A DNA stretch of 64,000 nt from Allobosea sp. BH3 (GTDB taxonomy: Bacteria; Pseudomonadota; Alphaproteobacteria; Rhizobiales; Beijerinckiaceae). The notes under the pieces are model-generated. The model had not been told where the DNA came from, made no database searches, and was given only the letters and a program-made list of their open reading frames with translations. Positions within the stretch are counted from its first letter, which is position 1; each line of letters begins with the position of its first letter. This document shows positions 16,493 to 24,180 of the stretch, one piece after another. The stretch lies in assembly GCF_025499465.1 (NCBI RefSeq), contig NZ_JAIMCA010000002.1, positions 124,001-188,000 on the forward strand. Direction: 5' to 3'. Position numbers and translations under genes: made by a program.

Positions 16493-16603
16493 ATGAAGAA
16501 GATTGTTCTGAGCATTGCCGCTGTTGCCCTGCTCGCGGGCTTCGCTGCCGGCTGCGCCACTACCCCGGTCAAGGAAGCTCCGAAGGTCGTGCGGAAGGGC
16601 TGA
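16493..16603 (+). CDS. Tiny lipoprotein (entericidin-like size)
   Basis: 36 residues, ATG 16493-16495 with AGGA upstream, stop TGA 16601-16603. Reads MKKIVLSIAAVALLAGFAAG then Cys at 21 in a good lipobox (AAGC), followed by only 15 residues (ATTPVKEAPKVVRKG). It would be a lipid-anchored, Lys-rich peptide like entericidins or other mini-lipoproteins. A strong terminator starts 19 bases after the stop, supporting a short independent gene. Function unknown. Confidence 0.8.
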   Translation: MKKIVLSIAAVALLAGFAAGCATTPVKEAPKVVRKG

Positions 16604-16621
16604 TTTCCTCTCGGGAAACAG

Positions 16622-16650
16622 AAAAGGGCGCCCTCTGGGGCGCCCTTTTT
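16622..16650 (+). terminator. Bidirectional rho-independent terminator
   Basis: AAAA-GGGCGCCC (16622-16633), loop TCTG, GGGCGCCC-TTTTT (16638-16650). Flanking A and T runs let it work on both strands, for the tiny lipoprotein (+) and for the ETF-QO gene (-). Confidence 0.92.
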
Positions 16651-16686
16651 ATTTGAGCATGCCGCCTGCGCAGCCTTCCAGGTCGA

Positions 16687-18366
16687 TCACATATTCGCGT
16701 AGCCGGGGCCGCCGCCGCCTTCGGGCACCGTCCAGGTGATGTTCTGCGCCGGGTCCTTGATGTCGCAGGTCTTGCAGTGGACGCAGTTCTGCGCGTTGAT
16801 CACGAAGCGCGGATTGGTCTTCGCCTGCGCATCGTCATAGACCACCTCGTAGACGCCGGCCGGGCAATAGAGCCGCGCCGGCTCGCCGTAGAGCGGCAGG
16901 TTCTGCGCGATCGGAATCGAGGGGTCGCTCAACTTCAGATGCGCCGGCTGATCCTCCTCGTGATTGGTCGAGGAGAGGAAGACCGAGGAGAGCTTGTCGA
17001 AGGAAATCTTGCCGTCGGGCCTGGGGTAGACGATCGGCTTGACCTCGGCGAGCGGCTTCAGCGTCGCGAAATCCGGCTTGCCGTGCTTGAGCGTGCCGAA
17101 GGGCGACCAGCCGAAGAGCTGGTTCAGCCACATGTCGAGGCCGCCAAGCCCGATGCCGAGGAAGGTGCCGAACTTCGACCAGAGCGGCTTGACGTTGCGG
17201 ACGCGCTTCAGGTCCTTCCCGATGGCGCTGTCGCGCCAGCTCGACTCGATCTCAACGACCTCGTCGTGCTGACGGCCCGCCTGCAGCGCCGGCACCAGCT
17301 TCTCCGCCGCCAGCATGCCCGAGAGCACGGCGTTGTGGCTGCCCTTGATGCGGGGAACGTTGACGAAGCCGGCCGCGCAGCCGATCAGCGCGCCACCCGG
17401 GAAGGTCAGCTTCGGCACGGACTGGTAGCCGCCCTCCGTGATCGCGCGCGAGCCATAGGCGATGCGCTTGGCGCCCTCGAAGGTGTCGCGCATCAGCGGA
17501 TGGGTCTTGAAGCGCTGGAACTCGTCGAAGGGCGAGAGCGTCGGGTTGTCGTAGTTGAGATGCACGACGAAACCGACCGAGACCAGGTTGTCGTCGAAAT
17601 GGTAGAGGAAGGAGCCGCCGCCAGTGCGGTTGCCGAGCGGCCAGCCGAAGGAGTGCTGGACGCGGCCCTTGTGGAACTTCTCAGGCTTGACCTGCCAGAT
17701 CTCCTTGAGGCCGATGCCGTATTTCTGAGGCTCGCGGCCGGCGTCGAGGCCGAACTTCCTGATGGCGATCTTGGAAAGCGAGCCGCGTGCGCCCTCGCCC
17801 AGCAGCGTGTAGCGGCCGCGCAGCTCCATGCCGCGGGTGAAGCGGTCAGAGACCGTGCCGTCCCTGGCGATGCCCATGTCGCCGGTGGCGATGCCGGCGA
17901 CCGAGCCGTCCTCATTGTAGAGCAGCTCGGCGGCGGCGAAGCCGGGATAGATCTCGACGCCCAGCGCCTCGGCCTGCGCCGCCAGATACTTCGCCACCAG
18001 CCCGAGCGAGCCGACGAAATTGCCGTGGTTGTTCATCAACGGTGGCATGGCGAAATTCGGCAGGCGGATGCCGTTGGGCTCGGTCAGGAAATAGAAGACG
18101 TCTTCCGCGACCTCGGTGGTGAGCGGCCGGTCGGGATCCTGCCGCCATTCCGGCAGGAGGCGGTCGAGGCCTGCGGGATCGATCACCGCACCGGAGAGAA
18201 TATGCGCGCCGACCTCGGCGCCCTTCTCGACCACGACGACGGAGACGTTCTCGTCGAGCTGCTTCAGCCGGATCGCTGCCGAAAGACCCGCAGGACCGGC
18301 GCCGACGATGACGACGTCGTAGTCCATGCTCTCGCGCGGCTCGCTCTGCGCTTCCTTCAGATCCAT
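16687..18366 (-). CDS. Electron transfer flavoprotein-ubiquinone oxidoreductase
   Basis: 559 residues from ATG 18366 with GGAGG 5 bases upstream. Membrane-associated enzyme passing electrons from ETF (fatty-acid, amino-acid and choline dehydrogenases) to ubiquinone. FAD Rossmann motif VVIVGAGPAGLSAA is near residue 18; the C-terminal ferredoxin-like domain keeps the four [4Fe-4S] cysteines (LYCPAGVYE and NCVHCKTCDIKDP). Full length for the family. It ends at the bidirectional terminator and is divergent from the uracil-DNA glycosylase. Confidence 0.95.
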   Translation of the reverse strand: MDLKEAQSEPRESMDYDVVIVGAGPAGLSAAIRLKQLDENVSVVVVEKGAEVGAHILSGAVIDPAGLDRLLPEWRQDPDRPLTTEVAEDVFYFLTEPNGIRLPNFAMPPLMNNHGNFVGSLGLVAKYLAAQAEALGVEIYPGFAAAELLYNEDGSVAGIATGDMGIARDGTVSDRFTRGMELRGRYTLLGEGARGSLSKIAIRKFGLDAGREPQKYGIGLKEIWQVKPEKFHKGRVQHSFGWPLGNRTGGGSFLYHFDDNLVSVGFVVHLNYDNPTLSPFDEFQRFKTHPLMRDTFEGAKRIAYGSRAITEGGYQSVPKLTFPGGALIGCAAGFVNVPRIKGSHNAVLSGMLAAEKLVPALQAGRQHDEVVEIESSWRDSAIGKDLKRVRNVKPLWSKFGTFLGIGLGGLDMWLNQLFGWSPFGTLKHGKPDFATLKPLAEVKPIVYPRPDGKISFDKLSSVFLSSTNHEEDQPAHLKLSDPSIPIAQNLPLYGEPARLYCPAGVYEVVYDDAQAKTNPRFVINAQNCVHCKTCDIKDPAQNITWTVPEGGGGPGYANM

Positions 18367-18458
18367 ACTGCCCTCCGCCGGCATCCCCGCCCTGCAGCGG
18401 TTAGTTTACATATGAACAATAAGACCGACCCGTTCAACGCCCGGCTTCTGTCCAGTCT

Positions 18459-18484
18459 GGAACCCCTCTATCCAAGTGCACGTT
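18459..18484 (+). promoter_or_regulatory. EcfG general-stress promoter of the uracil-DNA glycosylase gene
   Basis: GGAAC (18459-18463), 17 bases, CGTT (18481-18484). Perfect consensus; predicted start near 18491, about 50 bases before the ATG. Confidence 0.72.
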
Positions 18485-18540
18485 CCATTTTGCAACCACA
18501 TCGGCTCGCGAAGCAGCGTCGCAGGGTATAGGATGAGTGC

Positions 18541-19368
18541 ATGAGCCTGTCCGACGCAGCCATCCCCGACGAGCCGTCGCCATACGAGCTGCTGAGTTGG
18601 TACGCCGAGATGGGCGTGACGGAAGCGCTCGACGAAACGCCGCATAATCATTTCGCCGAGCCGGCCCCGCGCGCCGCGGAAGGCCAGCGCCCCGCGCTTC
18701 GCCCTCTGCCCGGCCGTGAGTCCGTTGCCGTGCGCCCCATGGCGGCTGCTGCGACCGCGCCGGATGATGCGGCCCTGACGGCCCGGGCCATGGCCCGCGA
18801 GGCCCGCACGCTCGACGAGCTCAAAGAGGCGCTCGCCAAATTCGAGGGCTGCGCGCTGAAGGCGACTGCGAAGCACCTCGTCTTCGCCGACGGCAACCCC
18901 AAAGGCCGCATCATGATGGTCGGCGAGGCGCCGGGCGCCGACGAAGACCGGATCGGCCTGCCTTTTGTCGGGCGCTCAGGGCAATTGCTTGACCGGATGC
19001 TGGCCGCCATCGGCCTTTCCCGGAAGGAGGACGTCTATATCGCCAACCTCCTGCCCTGGCGGCCACCCGGCAACCGCACGCCGACGCCGCAGGAGGTGGC
19101 GATCTGCCTGCCCTTCATCCAGCGCCAGATCGAGCTTGCCGACCCCGACATCCTGATCTGCGTCGGCGGCCCCTCGGCGCAGGGGCTGCTCGGCTTCACC
19201 GGCATCCTGCGCTCCCGCGGCCAATGGGTCGAATACGACACGGGCTCCCGGCGCATTCCGGCCATGGCGACGCTGCACCCGGCCTATCTCCTGAGACAGC
19301 CGCTGCAGAAGCGGCTCGCCTGGCGAGACCTGCGCGCGCTCAAGGCGGCGCTGGACGACAAGAAATGA
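18541..19368 (+). CDS. Uracil-DNA glycosylase, family 4-like (alphaproteobacterial type)
   Basis: 275 residues. Removes uracil from DNA to start base-excision repair. Core motifs: [24 protein letters not shown] (motif 1 with catalytic region), [13 protein letters not shown], and [11 protein letters not shown] (motif 2). Classical family 4 enzymes hold a [4Fe-4S] cluster with four Cys; here the CxxC position reads FEGC and the Cys in the (K)CRPP motif is Trp (PWRPP), so only two of four remain. The N-terminal 90 residues, with [10 protein letters not shown], form a Pro/Ala-rich extension. A perfect EcfG promoter precedes it. From memory this Cys-poor form is common in Rhizobiales. Confidence 0.9.
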   Translation: MSLSDAAIPDEPSPYELLSWYAEMGVTEALDETPHNHFAEPAPRAAEGQRPALRPLPGRESVAVRPMAAAATAPDDAALTARAMAREARTLDELKEALAKFEGCALKATAKHLVFADGNPKGRIMMVGEAPGADEDRIGLPFVGRSGQLLDRMLAAIGLSRKEDVYIANLLPWRPPGNRTPTPQEVAICLPFIQRQIELADPDILICVGGPSAQGLLGFTGILRSRGQWVEYDTGSRRIPAMATLHPAYLLRQPLQKRLAWRDLRALKAALDDKK

Positions 19369-19390
19369 TGCGGCGAAGCTCACGACCGGC

Positions 19391-19415
19391 GGAACCGCGG
19401 AAGTCACAATTCGTT
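19391..19415 (+). promoter_or_regulatory. EcfG general-stress promoter of the zinc metallopeptidase gene
   Basis: GGAAC (19391-19395), 16 bases, CGTT (19412-19415). Perfect consensus; predicted start near 19422, about 73 bases before ATG 19495. Confidence 0.75.
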
Positions 19416-19494
19416 CAGCCGACGGCCGCTAACACGGCTTGAGTTCGCTGCGCCGCTTGGCGAGATTGCATAGAGTTTCGTCGGGGAGCTGACC

Positions 19495-20376
19495 ATGCAG
19501 TGGGAAGACTACCGTCAGTCCGAAAACCTCGAGGACCGGCGCGGCAGCGGCGGCGGCTTCGCCGGCATGCCCGGCGGCCGCGGCGGCATCGGCATCGGCA
19601 CCATGGTCGTGCTCGGCCTGCTCGGCTGGGCTCTCGGCATCGATCCGCGGCTGCTGATCGGCGGGGCGGAACTCGTCGGCGGCATCGGCGGGCGTCCGCA
19701 GACGCAGGAAACGCGCAAATCCTCCGGCCCGCCGGCCGACGAGATGGGGCGCTTCGTCTCGGCCGTGCTGGCGCAGAACGAGGACATCTGGTCGAAGCTG
19801 CTGCCGCAGCAGGCGAATACCCGCTACCAGCCGCCGCGGCTCGTGCTGTTCTCCGGCGTGGACCGCTCGGGCTGCGGCACCGCCCAGGCGGCGATGGGCC
19901 CGTTCTACTGTCCGAACGACCGCAAGGTCTATCTCGACACCTCCTTCTTCCAGGAAATGCAGCGCAAGCTCGGCGGCGGCGGCGACTTCGCCTATGCCTA
20001 TGTGATCGGACACGAGGTCGGCCACCACATCCAGAACCTGCTCGGCATCCTGCCGAAGGCCAACCAGCTCCGCGAGCGCGCCTCCGAGCGCGAGAGCAAC
20101 AACATCTCCGTCAGGATCGAGCTCCAGGCCGACTGCTTCGCCGGCGTCTGGGCGCACAACATCCAGGCGATGGGCCGCCTCGACCAGGGCGACATCGACG
20201 AAGCCATGCGGACCGCGTCCGCCATCGGCGACGACAAGCTGCAGAAGGCCTCGCAAGGCGTCGTCGTGCCGGATTCGTTCACCCACGGCTCGGCGGCGCA
20301 GCGCACGCGCTGGTTCAATATCGGCTTCCAGTCGGGCTCGATGCAGAGCTGCGACACGTTCCGGAATCAGGTCTAG
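19495..20376 (+). CDS. Neutral zinc metallopeptidase (YpfJ family)
   Basis: 293 residues. The zinc site HEVGHH is at residues 173-178, with a downstream ELQADCFAGVWAH giving the third ligand (E) as in the family. The N-terminus is Gly-rich (RRGSGGGF, GGRGGIGIG) followed by one hydrophobic segment (about residues 37-50), so it is probably anchored with the catalytic domain outside the cytoplasm. Several Cys (RSGCG, FYCPND) may form disulfides. Substrates of the family are unknown. A perfect EcfG promoter points to stress expression. Confidence 0.9.
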   Translation: MQWEDYRQSENLEDRRGSGGGFAGMPGGRGGIGIGTMVVLGLLGWALGIDPRLLIGGAELVGGIGGRPQTQETRKSSGPPADEMGRFVSAVLAQNEDIWSKLLPQQANTRYQPPRLVLFSGVDRSGCGTAQAAMGPFYCPNDRKVYLDTSFFQEMQRKLGGGGDFAYAYVIGHEVGHHIQNLLGILPKANQLRERASERESNNISVRIELQADCFAGVWAHNIQAMGRLDQGDIDEAMRTASAIGDDKLQKASQGVVVPDSFTHGSAAQRTRWFNIGFQSGSMQSCDTFRNQV

Positions 20377-20536
20377 CGCGCTTGCTTCAAGCGATCCGGC
20401 GCCGCTGCGCTCGGAAATACCATATCGACATTACGCGCCCGGCGGGGGACCGTATAAGACGGGATCGAAGTCTCTCGCCGCATTGGCAGCGCCAGTATCG
20501 TCCGCGCCAGCCTCCGGCGTTTCGGCCGGAAGCTCG

Positions 20537-21352
20537 TTATAGTCTGACGGCTTCGATGATTTCGGGCTTCGACCTGTGGACCGCGAAAAAATTCGGCGGC
20601 CCCTGGAAATCCTCGTCCTTTGTATTGTATTCCCTGAAATTGACGCCACGCGGCATTATTGGACCCAATACAAATCCATGACTACTAAATAAATCATAGA
20701 AATCTTTCAGCAAAAACTTAGAATATATATTTATCATGCCAAATTCAAATTGAACCGCCGATATGCCTTCTCTCTCGAATTGTTTTGAAAATCCATCGAA
20801 GACGAGATGCTCTACCCCTTCGACATCGACTTTAATCAAATCGATCGAACCGATACCTTTCTCTTCGCAGTAGCTATCGCCGGTCCTGACATTGACGCTG
20901 ATCTTTGCCCAATTACCGCCGTGGAGCTTGCTGCTCTCCAGCAACGAAGATGAGCCATCATCGTCTCGATTATAGTCGAGGTCGAACGCTCCCGCGGCGT
21001 TTGACAAGCCAAATTCATTCAGCACCACCCGCTCCGAGGAGACGTTCTTTTTCAGCTTTTGATAGGTCGGCGGCGCGATCTCGAATGCGTGGATCGTCGC
21101 GTCGCTGAAACGGCTGAGGCACGCCCTCGTATAATCCCCCTTGTTCGCACCGACATCGAAGATCGTCTTCACTCCGACTTTTTTTAGCTTGTCCAAAACA
21201 TGGAACTCGCCGTTCGTCTCCATATCGTAATTCAGATTATTGTACGTCTTCTTGTAGAGATTGGCCGCGTGATAGAGCGCCCGAGACACTGCTCCGCCAT
21301 TCTGCGCAACGAGCCGGCTCGTATTCCAGGCTATCTTCTTGAAAGTGCCCAT
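20537..21352 (-). CDS. FkbM family methyltransferase, AT-rich and probably acquired
   Basis: 271 residues, ATG 21352 with GGAGG 8 bases upstream. SAM-dependent O-methyltransferase of the FkbM type: IFDVGANKGDYT (SAM loop, about residues 64-75), IHAFEIAPPTYQKL, LIKVDVEGVEHLVFDGF and a C-terminal PPNFFAVH. Such enzymes methylate sugars or other small molecules, often in polysaccharide loci. Base composition is much more AT-rich than its surroundings, with stretches such as 20700-20750 at about one third G+C, a strong sign of transfer. No glycan operon is adjacent; a glycosyltransferase-like gene lies 0.8 kb away. Sequence past the stop resembles a coding tail in another frame (to 20431), so a frameshifted C-terminus is possible. 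Confidence 0.88.
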   Translation of the reverse strand: MGTFKKIAWNTSRLVAQNGGAVSRALYHAANLYKKTYNNLNYDMETNGEFHVLDKLKKVGVKTIFDVGANKGDYTRACLSRFSDATIHAFEIAPPTYQKLKKNVSSERVVLNEFGLSNAAGAFDLDYNRDDDGSSSLLESSKLHGGNWAKISVNVRTGDSYCEEKGIGSIDLIKVDVEGVEHLVFDGFSKQFEREGISAVQFEFGMINIYSKFLLKDFYDLFSSHGFVLGPIMPRGVNFREYNTKDEDFQGPPNFFAVHRSKPEIIEAVRL

Positions 21353-21821
21353 AAGCTCACCTCCGACATTTTAACGATCTATCGTAAGGTAAATTTACGA
21401 CTCTTGAAATCCCCGTCGAGATTTGTGCGAGGCTTCGCCGGCGCCGACCTTTCGAAACGAGACTGCCTTGCATGGCAGCCCGGCGCACGGCCCGCCTTTC
21501 TACGTCGACCCCCGACTTTCTGCATTGACAGTTGAACCGATCCGCCCCGGCCCGCGACCAATGGGTGGACACAATCTTCGGTCGCCTGTTCCGAGACCCC
21601 TGCCTCGCCCCGTCGGCCCTCCGGCGGGGCTTTTCTTTTTATAGGAGGAGTGTGACGTCGCTCACGGACGCACCCTTCCCGCCTTTGCGACGAACCGATG
21701 GCGTCATTGCCGTGTCACGAGACCCCGGACAGATGGCGGCCGAGTTCGGCCACGACCAGTTACGGGATACCAGAATAAAGCCTCCGCCTTGACCTAGCTG
21801 TTCAACGTATGGAGTGCGACC
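21353..21821. other. Gene-free interval with an orphan terminator
   Basis: No convincing gene over 469 bases. It holds the terminator at 21607-21640 pointing rightward with no + strand gene before it for over a kilobase, and mixed base composition. Could contain a small RNA or the remains of a gene. Confidence 0.5.
21607..21640 (+). terminator. Strong terminator with no annotated gene upstream
   Basis: Stem GCCCCGTCGG (21607-21616), loop CCCT, CCGGCGGGGC (21621-21630; one G-T pair), then TTTTCTTTTT. The nearest + strand gene upstream ends at 20376. Confidence 0.8.
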
Positions 21822-22268
21822 GTGCTTGAAAAATACAACGCCGAAACGGACATTCCGGGCGCGGTTTGGTTGACTGGAAAAGCCCATGCCCTCCTGCCGC
21901 CTTGCGACAGGGTTCCCGTAACCTGCTCCTACGCCCCCAGCACCTGCGGCGAATACTATGTCGGCTTCATACAGGGCAGGTTCGGTTCACCCATCAACTT
22001 CCGCGCACCGCTCGCCATATGCTGGCCCGGCGGCGTCATGCGCTATGTGACGGTCACCACCTACAGCGAACGATCGGCGTCCTTCCGGGTGCCGCGCGCG
22101 GAGTGGCTCATCGGCGAACCCTCGCGATCCGGCGCCGTGCACGATAGTTCCGCGAGCCGCGCTGCCGTCAGGGATCGGCCCTGTCCCGCCGCACCGACAG
22201 GCGCTGTGGCGGGCGGCCGAGGCGGCCGGCCAGGACCGCTGCCTTCGGCACGACCAGCCCGGCCCTGA
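21822..22268 (+). CDS. Hypothetical protein, possible ORFan
   Basis: 148 residues if read from the GTG at 21822, which has GGAG 7 bases upstream. The first 105 residues look like a real globular sequence (EYYVGFIQGRFGSPINF, MRYVTVTTYSERSASFRVPRAEWL) with four Cys and no signal peptide; the last 40 are Pro/Ala/Arg-rich and overlap the convergent glycosyltransferase gene by 101 bases. No family recognised. It may be a truncated or decayed gene in the transferred patch next to fkbM. Confidence 0.4.
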   Translation: MLEKYNAETDIPGAVWLTGKAHALLPPCDRVPVTCSYAPSTCGEYYVGFIQGRFGSPINFRAPLAICWPGGVMRYVTVTTYSERSASFRVPRAEWLIGEPSRSGAVHDSSASRAAVRDRPCPAAPTGAVAGGRGGRPGPLPSARPARP

Positions 22269-22656
22269 GCCGGCGGGCGCCGAAGGAGATCGCAGCGCGC
22301 TCGCGCAGAGAACCGGCCGCGCTGCGCAGCGGCAGCAGTGCCGGCCGCTCCGGCGCGATCAGGAGATGCCGCTCCACGACCTGGGCCCAATGGGCCTGCG
22401 GAACGTCCCCGGCATCCAGCAGCAAGAGCCATTCGCCGCGCGCGGCCGCCGCTCCCTGGCGCCAGGCCTCGGCGGGGCTGGCGTGCAGATAGCTCGCCCC
22501 CGTGGTGTCGGCGATGCTCTCGATCTCGGGAGCGCCCGCCGCATCGACGATCACAGCATGGCCGAGAAAGCCTTCCGCTACCGCCGGGATCAGGATGGAG
22601 AGTGTCGCGGCGAGCGCCCGCGCGGAATCGTCTGCCCGAATAACAGCTGTGAGCAT
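22168..22656 (-). CDS. Glycosyltransferase-family-2-like protein
   Basis: 162 residues from ATG 22656 (an open GTG start at 22701 has no ribosome site). It begins MLTAVIRADDSARALAATL and has EIESIADTTGASYLHA and GEWLLLLDAGDVPQAHW, a GT-A-like arrangement with a DxGD in place of the usual DxD. It is short for GT2 (normally above 220), so catalysis is doubtful. Similar short GT2-like genes lie next to the PA0069-type radical SAM gene in other Rhizobiales, recalled from memory. It is divergent from that gene and shares the intergenic LexA-box region. Confidence 0.65.
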   Translation of the reverse strand: MLTAVIRADDSARALAATLSILIPAVAEGFLGHAVIVDAAGAPEIESIADTTGASYLHASPAEAWRQGAAAARGEWLLLLDAGDVPQAHWAQVVERHLLIAPERPALLPLRSAAGSLRERAAISFGARRLRAGLVVPKAAVLAGRLGRPPQRLSVRRDRADP

Positions 22657-22710
22657 GCGCAATGTCTTATGACGCGGCGCAACACGTCGCAATCCTGTCA
22701 CTTGCTATAC

Positions 22711-22725
22711 GTTCTCTTTTTGTTC
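22711..22725 (+). promoter_or_regulatory. LexA (SOS) box, alphaproteobacterial type
   Basis: GTTC (22711-22714), seven bases TCTTTTT, GTTC (22722-22725). Perfect match to the direct-repeat LexA operator of alphaproteobacteria. It overlaps a possible -10 element TATACG at 22706-22711 and lies 57 bases before the radical SAM start. Confidence 0.65.
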
Positions 22726-22781
22726 ACTATCACGGGCAGCAGAAAGCGTCGATTCTCGGCGCGGCGCCCGGTTCAACGAGC

Positions 22782-23969
22782 ATGGCACAGGCAAGACCCA
22801 TCGAACGGCCCGCCACCCGGCAGCTCCGGCGGCAGGACCGGGAGCCTTCGATCTCCGCTCCTGCCGTCGCACCGGCGGACCCGATGGCCTATGTCGGCCA
22901 CCAGATCGACCCGGAACGGCGGCGCGGGCGCGGCGCCACGATCAATCCGGGCGCGCGCTACGAGGCCGAGCAGCGCGTCGCGGAAGATGATGGCTGGGGC
23001 TCGATGGGCGAGCTGCCACCCTTCAAGACGGAGATAGCCTACGAGAAGGCGCGCACCATCATCACGCGCAACGATTCGCCGGACATCTCCTTCGACCGTT
23101 CGATCAACCCCTATCGCGGCTGCGAGCATGGCTGCGTCTACTGCTTTGCGCGCCCGACCCATGCCTATCTCGGCCTCTCGCCGGGGCTCGACTTCGAGAG
23201 CAAGCTGACCGCCAAGCCAGAGGCCGCCGCGCTGCTGGAAAAGGAGCTCTCAGCCGCATCCTACCAGCCGCGCACCATCGCCATCGGCACCAATACCGAC
23301 CCTTACCAGCCCATCGAACGGAAGCTGCGCATCACGCGCTCGGTGCTGGAGGTCCTGGCGAAGTTCAACCATCCGGTCGGCATCGTCACTAAGTCGGCGC
23401 TGGTGCAGAGGGACATCGACATCCTGGCGCCGATGGCGGAGAAGGGGCTCGCCAAGGTGGCGATCTCGGTGACGACGCTCGATCCGAAGGTCGCCCGCGG
23501 GATGGAGCCGCGTGCCGCCTCGCCCGCCAAGCGGCTGGAGACGATACGCCGGCTGACCGAGGCCGGCATCCCGGTGACGGTTCTGGTCGCGCCGATCGTC
23601 CCGGCGATCAACGAGCACGAGATCGAGCGCATCCTCGATGCCGCGAAGGCGGCGGGAGCGGAAGGCGCCGGCTATGTGCTGCTGCGCCTGCCTCTCGAGG
23701 TGCGCGACATCGTGCAGGACTGGCTGCTGACGCACCACCCCGACAAGCTGCGCCATGTGATGTCGCTGATCCGCTCGACACGCGGCGGCAAGGACTACGA
23801 TTCGCAATGGGGCCAGCGCATGGTCGGCTCCGGCCCCTATGCCTGGATGATCGGCCGGCGCTTCGAGATGGCGGCGGAGCGTATCGGCTTCAACGCGACG
23901 CGGCGGCGGCTGCGCACCGATCTCTTCCTCAAGCCCGAGAGGGAAAAGGCGCAGCTGAGCCTGTTTTGA
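22782..23969 (+). CDS. PA0069 family radical SAM protein (spore photoproduct lyase-like)
   Basis: 395 residues from ATG 22782. The radical SAM cluster motif is CEHGCVYC (CxxxCxxC, about residues 113-120) inside NPYRGCEHGCVYCFARP; next come IAIGTNTDPYQPIE and VTKSALVQRDIDIL, marks of the SPL-like/PA0069 clade. It cleaves SAM to a radical; the substrate is unproven, and homology to SplB suggests DNA lesion repair. The first 60 residues are a Pro/Arg-rich extension. The upstream LexA box supports an SOS role. Next come a perfect 19-bp palindrome and rnhB. Confidence 0.9.
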   Translation: MAQARPIERPATRQLRRQDREPSISAPAVAPADPMAYVGHQIDPERRRGRGATINPGARYEAEQRVAEDDGWGSMGELPPFKTEIAYEKARTIITRNDSPDISFDRSINPYRGCEHGCVYCFARPTHAYLGLSPGLDFESKLTAKPEAAALLEKELSAASYQPRTIAIGTNTDPYQPIERKLRITRSVLEVLAKFNHPVGIVTKSALVQRDIDILAPMAEKGLAKVAISVTTLDPKVARGMEPRAASPAKRLETIRRLTEAGIPVTVLVAPIVPAINEHEIERILDAAKAAGAEGAGYVLLRLPLEVRDIVQDWLLTHHPDKLRHVMSLIRSTRGGKDYDSQWGQRMVGSGPYAWMIGRRFEMAAERIGFNATRRRLRTDLFLKPEREKAQLSLF

Positions 23970-24006
23970 GAGGCGGGGCGTCATTCTCAGGCCATTTGGC
24001 AAGAGG

Positions 24007-24049
24007 GCGCGGGGAACCCCTCTCCTGTAAGGAGAGGGGTTCCCCGCGC
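24007..24049. repeat. Perfect 19-bp palindrome between the radical SAM gene and rnhB
   Basis: Arms GCGCGGGGAACCCCTCTCC (24007-24025) and its exact reverse complement (24031-24049), loop TGTAA. It is a compact relative of the GAGAGGGG repeats at 6691 and 29058. No T run follows, so not a classical terminator. Confidence 0.85.
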
Positions 24050-24069
24050 TTCCCGTTCTCACTCGTCAC

Positions 24070-24099
24070 GAGATGCTCGGGTCAAGCCCGAGCATGACG
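24070..24099. repeat. REP-like element, right half only (copy 3)
   Basis: GAGATGCTCGGGTC plus AAGCCCGAGCATGACG, the right hairpin of the composite element, without the left half. Confidence 0.85.
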
Positions 24100-24180
24100 C
24101 TTGAGAGACGCGACGCCGGAACAGTGGAGAGGCGGCAAGTCGCTCTGGCTCCGGACAGCACTCTGTTCCATAACCCGGCC

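Noticed and set aside
16777..18531. A 584-residue + strand open frame opposite ETF-QO, and similar long frames opposite glyS, coxA, gcvP and the EAL gene
   Set aside because: Antisense to well-recognised proteins, Arg/Asp/Val-rich shadow composition, no domains.
20385..20681. C-terminal part of a 393-residue + strand frame over the zinc peptidase and fkbM end
   Set aside because: Arg/His-rich shadow of the metallopeptidase in another frame.
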